Shown in pieces: positions 15,701 to 17,944 of a stretch of 17,944 nucleotides of DNA (positions are counted from its first letter, which is position 1; every line of letters starts with the position of its first letter). Where the stretch lies: NCBI GenBank assembly GCA_018065365.1, contig JAGHTH010000049.1:1-17944 (forward strand), in the 5' to 3' direction. Both the position numbers and the translations under genes were made by a program. Under the pieces are notes generated by a model. That model did no database searches, had not been told where the DNA came from, and saw only the letters and a list, made by a program, of their open reading frames with translations. This stretch comes from Candidatus Coliplasma caballi. Its GTDB lineage: Bacteria; Bacillota; Clostridia; Oscillospirales; CAG-382.

Positions 15701-15971
15701 GGAAGCGTTTCCGAAACGGTTTGCGTGGCAGATGAACGAGGTGTGGAGCGCCGAGAACGTGAACGCATATATCGACCGTTACTACGCCGCGATCAAGCCC
15801 GAAATGCAGCGCGACTGCGACAAGTGGGGGCATCAGTTCAGCACCTGGGAAGCCAACGTGCAGGAGCTGCGCGATTTTGCGAACACGCGGGCGGATTACG
15901 TTCTGAAACACGTCAAAAAGAAGTTCGGACTGACCGACGAGCAGATGCGCTCGTACGGATTCAAGGTATAA
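12735..15971 (+). CDS. CotH-family kinase with four lamin-tail domains and a chitobiase-C-like domain
   Basis: A very large surface protein, 1078 residues from the first GTG, but almost certainly starting upstream with a membrane anchor. In order: four lamin-tail-like (LTD) beta-sandwich domains beginning near residues 15, 160, 313 and 462, each with I/L-S/T-E-x then W/E-x-Y-N and G-Y/W-x-L-S-D patterns; a CHB_HEX_C-like domain (about 616-685, containing IYYTTDCSEPT); and a CotH kinase domain (about 689-1078). CotH signatures are AMKSF, LNGEFWGIYYIREKI, the ICNTDNGNIKFFK block and YDVDQSF (near 944), the expected ATP and metal ligands. CotH of Bacillus phosphorylates Ser in spore-coat proteins. 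Here the LTD and anchor suggest an extracellular kinase; the substrate is unknown. The next gene begins 13 bases downstream. Confidence 0.85.
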   Translation: MRNVSEAERGEAEDVQILITEICSKNDTIIADADGKHSDWIELYNEGEDCNLKGFTISDGKGTSEPFDNLPLAHGEYKLLFLGRTNVGFSLSGSGGETLTLRNRDDSVVTQVKTVALEGDQVMAWNGVGYELTMDATPGFPNTLEGRRAFVNGIPDNDPDVVISELVLSNKSVLPDEKGNFSDLAELHNVTDKDVSLAGYWLSDRAEERFRYALPGVILPAGAYLVVYLDGLNYTAETGELHASFGLSDGESVILTSSEGKYTTVETVACADNEALLLGEDGKYFKGTASPGFANTGEGAAAFAASRVDENAALVISEVLLKKDGTAYGGLLCDTVEIYNRSGADVSTAGWYLSDKDEPYRYALPETTLHAGECMVIFCDGSSEEFHSGFALSSTDTLRLTGPNHKHGAILSCVPAGDGRSWQWISASGDSESGYRSGTVSMGQPNTDEGIAAYNKAVLPTGVRLSEAMSSNSRYLRSSYGAACDWVELYNASGETVSLSGWYLSDDPELLRKAALPSVSLKPGEYFVVFVTKDPEGLKGGYPILPFGLSSTGDKLYLSDANGVVDQMILPALEPNTSYGRPAGRDGFSLLAEPTPCLANSAAAQNTEPPIAETKQGVYNGVGSLDVVLKSDGVIYYTTDCSEPTTDSLEYRGPIHLTNTTVIRAIACKAGCSSSRIENFSYILNENHTIPVASLVTTPENLWDYYTGIYADGPGYDRTEFPHEYANFWQQWEKEANVSLFELDGKGFSEPCGIRIFGAYSRALAMKSFSCFFRGSYGTASLNYPLFGEAGLDSYEAFIFRNTGQDFAKARMRDPMLTEIAETYLDMPVQKNRPVALYLNGEFWGIYYIREKINENYVAGNYNVTKDEVTLTRASGKTSDEYTALMNYVRSHDMNVQEYYDYVASQVDIQNYMDYIIAEILICNTDNGNIKFFKTDEGKWMWIMYDVDQSFRSAYFDTVYEHLNPAGTGSLDRFPTTLITALLKRTEFKEAFPKRFAWQMNEVWSAENVNAYIDRYYAAIKPEMQRDCDKWGHQFSTWEANVQELRDFANTRADYVLKHVKKKFGLTDEQMRSYGFKV

Positions 15972-15984
15972 GGAGGGACGGGAA

Positions 15985-16656
15985 ATGGCTTCCAGACATG
16001 AAGAAAAGTTCCTCATCGACTACACGCAGTATTCGATCGTGCGGGCGCGCGCCGAACAGGCGATGATGACCGATCCCAACAGCGAAACGGGGTGCTATCT
16101 GATCACGTCGGTCTATTACGACGATCACAAGGACACCGCGCTGGACGAAAAGCTCGACGGCATCCGCGTCCACACCAAATACCGCGTCCGTACCTACGAC
16201 TGCAATCCGTCGCCGGTCAATTTGGAAAGAAAGGTCAAGCGCGGGATCATGACCGAAAAGTTTTCCACCCGCGTCGATCCGAACACGCTTTCCATGTTTT
16301 CCGATCCGGAAGCGGATCTGTCGCTGTTGACCGGCAGGGCGCGCGTCATGGCGACCGAAATGCGATCGAAAGGGCTGTTCCCGACGGTTACGGTGCGTTA
16401 CCGCAGGGACGCGTTCGTCTATCCCGCGCAGGACGTGCGGCTGACCTTTGACACCAACGTGGAGGCGCTCCCGCCCGACTTTTCCCATCTGTTTGACGAT
16501 TCCGAGTGCGGCATTCCCGCTTTGCCGCGGAACGTCGTCGTGATGGAGGTCAAGTACGGGGAATACCTCCCGGTGTTCGTACGCAAGATCGCTTCGTGCA
16601 ACGCCAACCAGCTTTCCGTTTCCAAATACGCGCTGTGCCGCGAAGTATTACGATAA
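15985..16656 (+). CDS. VTC-domain polyphosphate polymerase-like protein
   Basis: A 223-residue cytosolic protein formed by a VTC domain alone, the tunnel-shaped fold that in yeast Vtc4 makes polyphosphate from ATP. Ligands expected for phosphate and triphosphate binding are visible: E7/K8 near the start, R67-V-R69, E81 and K83/K85, R138 with R140/R141, R152-L-T-F-D, E188-V-K190 and S213-K214. There is no SPX domain or membrane segment, as usual for bacterial members. The start has AGGAGGG (15971-15977) overlapping the stop of the CotH gene, so the two are translationally close. It is followed after 23 bases by DUF4956. The CotH, VTC and DUF4956 order is a recurrent bacterial neighbourhood, to my knowledge not understood in detail; polymerase activity is inferred. 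Confidence 0.88.
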   Translation: MASRHEEKFLIDYTQYSIVRARAEQAMMTDPNSETGCYLITSVYYDDHKDTALDEKLDGIRVHTKYRVRTYDCNPSPVNLERKVKRGIMTEKFSTRVDPNTLSMFSDPEADLSLLTGRARVMATEMRSKGLFPTVTVRYRRDAFVYPAQDVRLTFDTNVEALPPDFSHLFDDSECGIPALPRNVVVMEVKYGEYLPVFVRKIASCNANQLSVSKYALCREVLR

Positions 16657-16679
16657 AAACCGAAAGGAAGAAATACATT

Positions 16680-17345
16680 ATGAGTTTCGTTGACGCAATC
16701 AAAAAAAGCGTGTTGTCCGGATTCAACACGGATATTACCACGGCGCAGATCGTGATGAGTTTGCTGATGGCGCTGGTCGCCGGGCTGTTCATTCTGATGA
16801 TCTACCGCCTCACGATGCGCGGCATCGCGTTCAATCGCAGCTACGAGATCACGCTGCTGCTGGTTACCACGATCAGCGGGATGATCGTCCTGACGATCAC
16901 GTCCAACCTGGCGTTGTCGCTCGGTATGGTCGGCGCACTTTCGATCGTTCGTTTCCGCACGGCGCTGAAAGAAACCTCCGACACCGCGTTCATGTTTTGG
17001 GCGGTCGCGGCGGGCATTACCGCCGGGGCGGGCTTCTACCTCATTACGCTGATCGGCTGCTTGTTCATCGGGCTGGTCGTTGTGTTGGCGGTGCGGCTGA
17101 CCAAGAACGTCGCGCGTCCTTACCTGCTCGTCGTGCGTTCCGTGTCGGGCGACACCAACGCGGCGATCGAAAAGCTGTTGGAGCAGCATCACATCAACCG
17201 TCGGTTGTCTTCCGTCGTGCAGAACGAGCGGTACACCGAGATCATTTACGAGGTCAGCGTTTCCGCGGCGCAGCAGCGGTTGGTTTCGGCGGTGCGCGCG
17301 ATGCAGGGGGTTACGGCGGTTTCTCTTGTCGACTGCAGGAACTGA
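16680..17345 (+). CDS. DUF4956 membrane protein
   Basis: A 221-residue membrane protein of the DUF4956 family. Three or four helices span about residues 20-42, 55-85 and 102-140. The family hallmark SLGMVGALSIVRFRTALKE lies between helices two and three, and a soluble ferredoxin-like C-terminal domain covers about 145-221. Its biochemical role is unknown. Because it repeatedly sits beside VTC-domain proteins, it may provide the membrane channel or anchor for a polyphosphate-type product; that is inference. The start at 16680 has AAAGGA (16663-16668) eleven bases upstream; an upstream GTG frame would overlap the VTC gene without support. A hairpin terminator follows at 17408. Confidence 0.88.
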   Translation: MSFVDAIKKSVLSGFNTDITTAQIVMSLLMALVAGLFILMIYRLTMRGIAFNRSYEITLLLVTTISGMIVLTITSNLALSLGMVGALSIVRFRTALKETSDTAFMFWAVAAGITAGAGFYLITLIGCLFIGLVVVLAVRLTKNVARPYLLVVRSVSGDTNAAIEKLLEQHHINRRLSSVVQNERYTEIIYEVSVSAAQQRLVSAVRAMQGVTAVSLVDCRN

Positions 17346-17407
17346 GGATCGGTTGTGCCGGAGAGCGCAGACCGCAAACCGAAAATAATTAAAAAATAGC
17401 ATTTATG

Positions 17408-17435
17408 AAAGCGTCGGCGGCAAGCCGGCGCTTTT
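17408..17435 (+). terminator. intrinsic terminator after the CotH-VTC-DUF4956 operon
   Basis: The eleven-pair stem AAAGCGTCGGC/GCCGGCGCTTT (17408-17418 with 17424-17434, one T-G pair) has a GGCAA loop and a short T-run. It lies 60 bases past the DUF4956 stop. Confidence 0.75.
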
Positions 17436-17447
17436 GCATTTATACAG

Positions 17448-17879
17448 CTAAAGCGGTTTGCTTTGAACGATTTTCCCCTCTCGCAGTATATCAATACAGC
17501 TTCGGGAGAAAATCGTCCAATCTGCATCTCTCGGGCGCAACCTCCGGCTGGTGGTGGTTTTAGGTGGGTGCCAAAAGATGTGGGACTGTGTCAGAGAGCG
17601 CAGAATAAGGTTGAAGATAGAAAAATATGTGCTGTGTTTGCTGTTTGAAATCAAATCAACGCGAAGCGTTGCTTCTTTGAGTGCTATTTCAAGTTTTGAG
17701 ATAAAATCTTTTGTACCTTGTGCGTAATTTGCTTCATATATGTTAGCACCGATGGAGGTTCCGGAACGACCGATTTGATTGGAGATGACCGATTCGTGCT
17801 TTGATTTCAGGTCTTTGACAAGGTTTATGATCTGAACGGAGAAAGACATAGATAAATCACGCAGTTTTGACTCGGACAT
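17448..17879 (-). CDS. four-helix-bundle (S23/IVP-type) protein with a replaced C-terminus
   Basis: The first 70 or so of 143 residues match the four-helix-bundle family once named 23S rRNA intervening-sequence proteins: MSFSVQIINLVKDLKSKHES, then QIGRSGTSIGANIYEA and KDFISKLEIALKEA. The family normally continues with a Y/W-L-E-L-L helix. Here, after KEA (about base 17673), the sequence becomes unrelated, Ser/Arg-rich and Trp-containing until a chance stop. So the third and fourth helices are missing and the gene is probably broken. The break coincides with a small palindrome at 17657-17671. The start at 17879 has GAGGTG (17891-17886), and a good promoter lies upstream. Function of the family is not clear. 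Confidence 0.65.
   Translation of the reverse strand: MSESKLRDLSMSFSVQIINLVKDLKSKHESVISNQIGRSGTSIGANIYEANYAQGTKDFISKLEIALKEATLRVDLISNSKHSTYFSIFNLILRSLTQSHIFWHPPKTTTSRRLRPRDADWTIFSRSCIDILREGKIVQSKPL
17468..17515. repeat. imperfect inverted repeat in the replaced 3' region
   Basis: CGATTTTC (17468-17475) pairs with GAAAATCG (17508-17515), extended by CCC/GGG after a one-base A bulge, around a loop of about 25 bases. It lies in the sequence that replaces the 3' part of the four-helix-bundle gene. No T-run follows on either strand, so it is not an obvious terminator. Confidence 0.5.
17657..17671. repeat. GAA-loop palindrome at the gene breakpoint
   Basis: CAACGC-GAA-GCGTTG is a perfect six-pair palindrome with a GAA loop, the same design as the hairpins at 227-243 and 258-272 but with different arms. 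It sits where family similarity of the four-helix-bundle protein ends. Confidence 0.5.
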
Positions 17880-17903
17880 AAACAACACCTCGCTTTCAAC
17901 GAT

Positions 17904-17932
17904 ATAATAACATAAAAACAATGCTTTGTAAA
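17904..17932 (-). promoter_or_regulatory. sigma-A type promoter for the four-helix-bundle gene
   Basis: On the minus strand TTTACA (17932-17927), 17-base spacer, TATTAT (17909-17904), placed 25 bases before the start at 17879. The intact 5' end suggests that only the 3' part of the gene was altered. Confidence 0.65.
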
Positions 17933-17944
17933 GTGATGTTGTGC

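Noticed and set aside
17463..17648. Small plus-strand reading frame of 61 codons
   Set aside because: No ribosome binding site, no recognisable domain, and it spans an inverted repeat.
17448..17879. Diversity-generating retroelement accessory protein (Avd is also a four-helix bundle)
   Set aside because: No reverse transcriptase or template repeat is in the window, and the visible part fits the ordinary S23/IVP family better.

Overview
The window looks like a piece of chromosome from a GC-rich Clostridia-type Firmicute, probably an anaerobic gut lineage. This is judged from AGGAGG-type ribosome binding sites, TTGACA/TATAAT promoters with 16-17 base spacers, lipobox lipoproteins, Gram-positive style single-pass surface proteins and a YfhO-type membrane protein. 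No rRNA, tRNA, CRISPR array, integrase or transposase was seen. The sequence is almost entirely coding. Most of the products are membrane-bound or exported, and several carry Ser/Glu-rich linkers or tails.

Layout: bases 1-357 hold no gene but contain two kinds of palindromic repeat: a MITE-like inverted repeat (12-182) and a modular hairpin array (221-325). Next come a YfhO-family membrane protein (358-3054, +) and a convergent Cys-rich conserved protein (3107-3973, -), which share a bidirectional terminator. Divergent from the latter is a secreted, membrane-anchored protein with a possible YkuD-like His/Cys site (4147-5280, +). A new promoter at 5352 starts a probable transcript carrying an anchored Glu/Ser-rich protein (5435-6271), a free heavy-metal-binding HMA protein (6314-6535) and a Zn/Cd/Pb-type P1B ATPase. 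The ATPase reading frame is broken by one base at a run of five A (6548-7726 and 7690-8424). A lipoprotein of unknown function follows with its own promoter (8560-10722). It converges on a lipoprotein metallophosphoesterase (10785-12437, -) across a second bidirectional terminator of nearly the same sequence as the first.

The most interesting block is 10785-17345. The metallophosphoesterase lipoprotein is divergent from a three-gene operon: a large membrane-anchored CotH-family kinase with four lamin-tail domains and a chitobiase-C-like domain (12735-15971, with an N-terminal extension lacking a normal start codon), a VTC-type polyphosphate polymerase domain protein (15985-16656) and a DUF4956 membrane protein (16680-17345). 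Together they suggest an envelope phosphate-transfer system: a kinase and a phosphatase on the outer face, with a polyphosphate-type polymerase and its membrane partner. Ser-x-Glu-rich stretches on neighbouring exported proteins are possible substrates. This is inference.

The window ends with a four-helix-bundle protein gene (17448-17879, -). Its promoter and first half look normal, but its 3' part is replaced by unrelated sequence that begins at a small GAA-loop palindrome resembling those at the start of the window.
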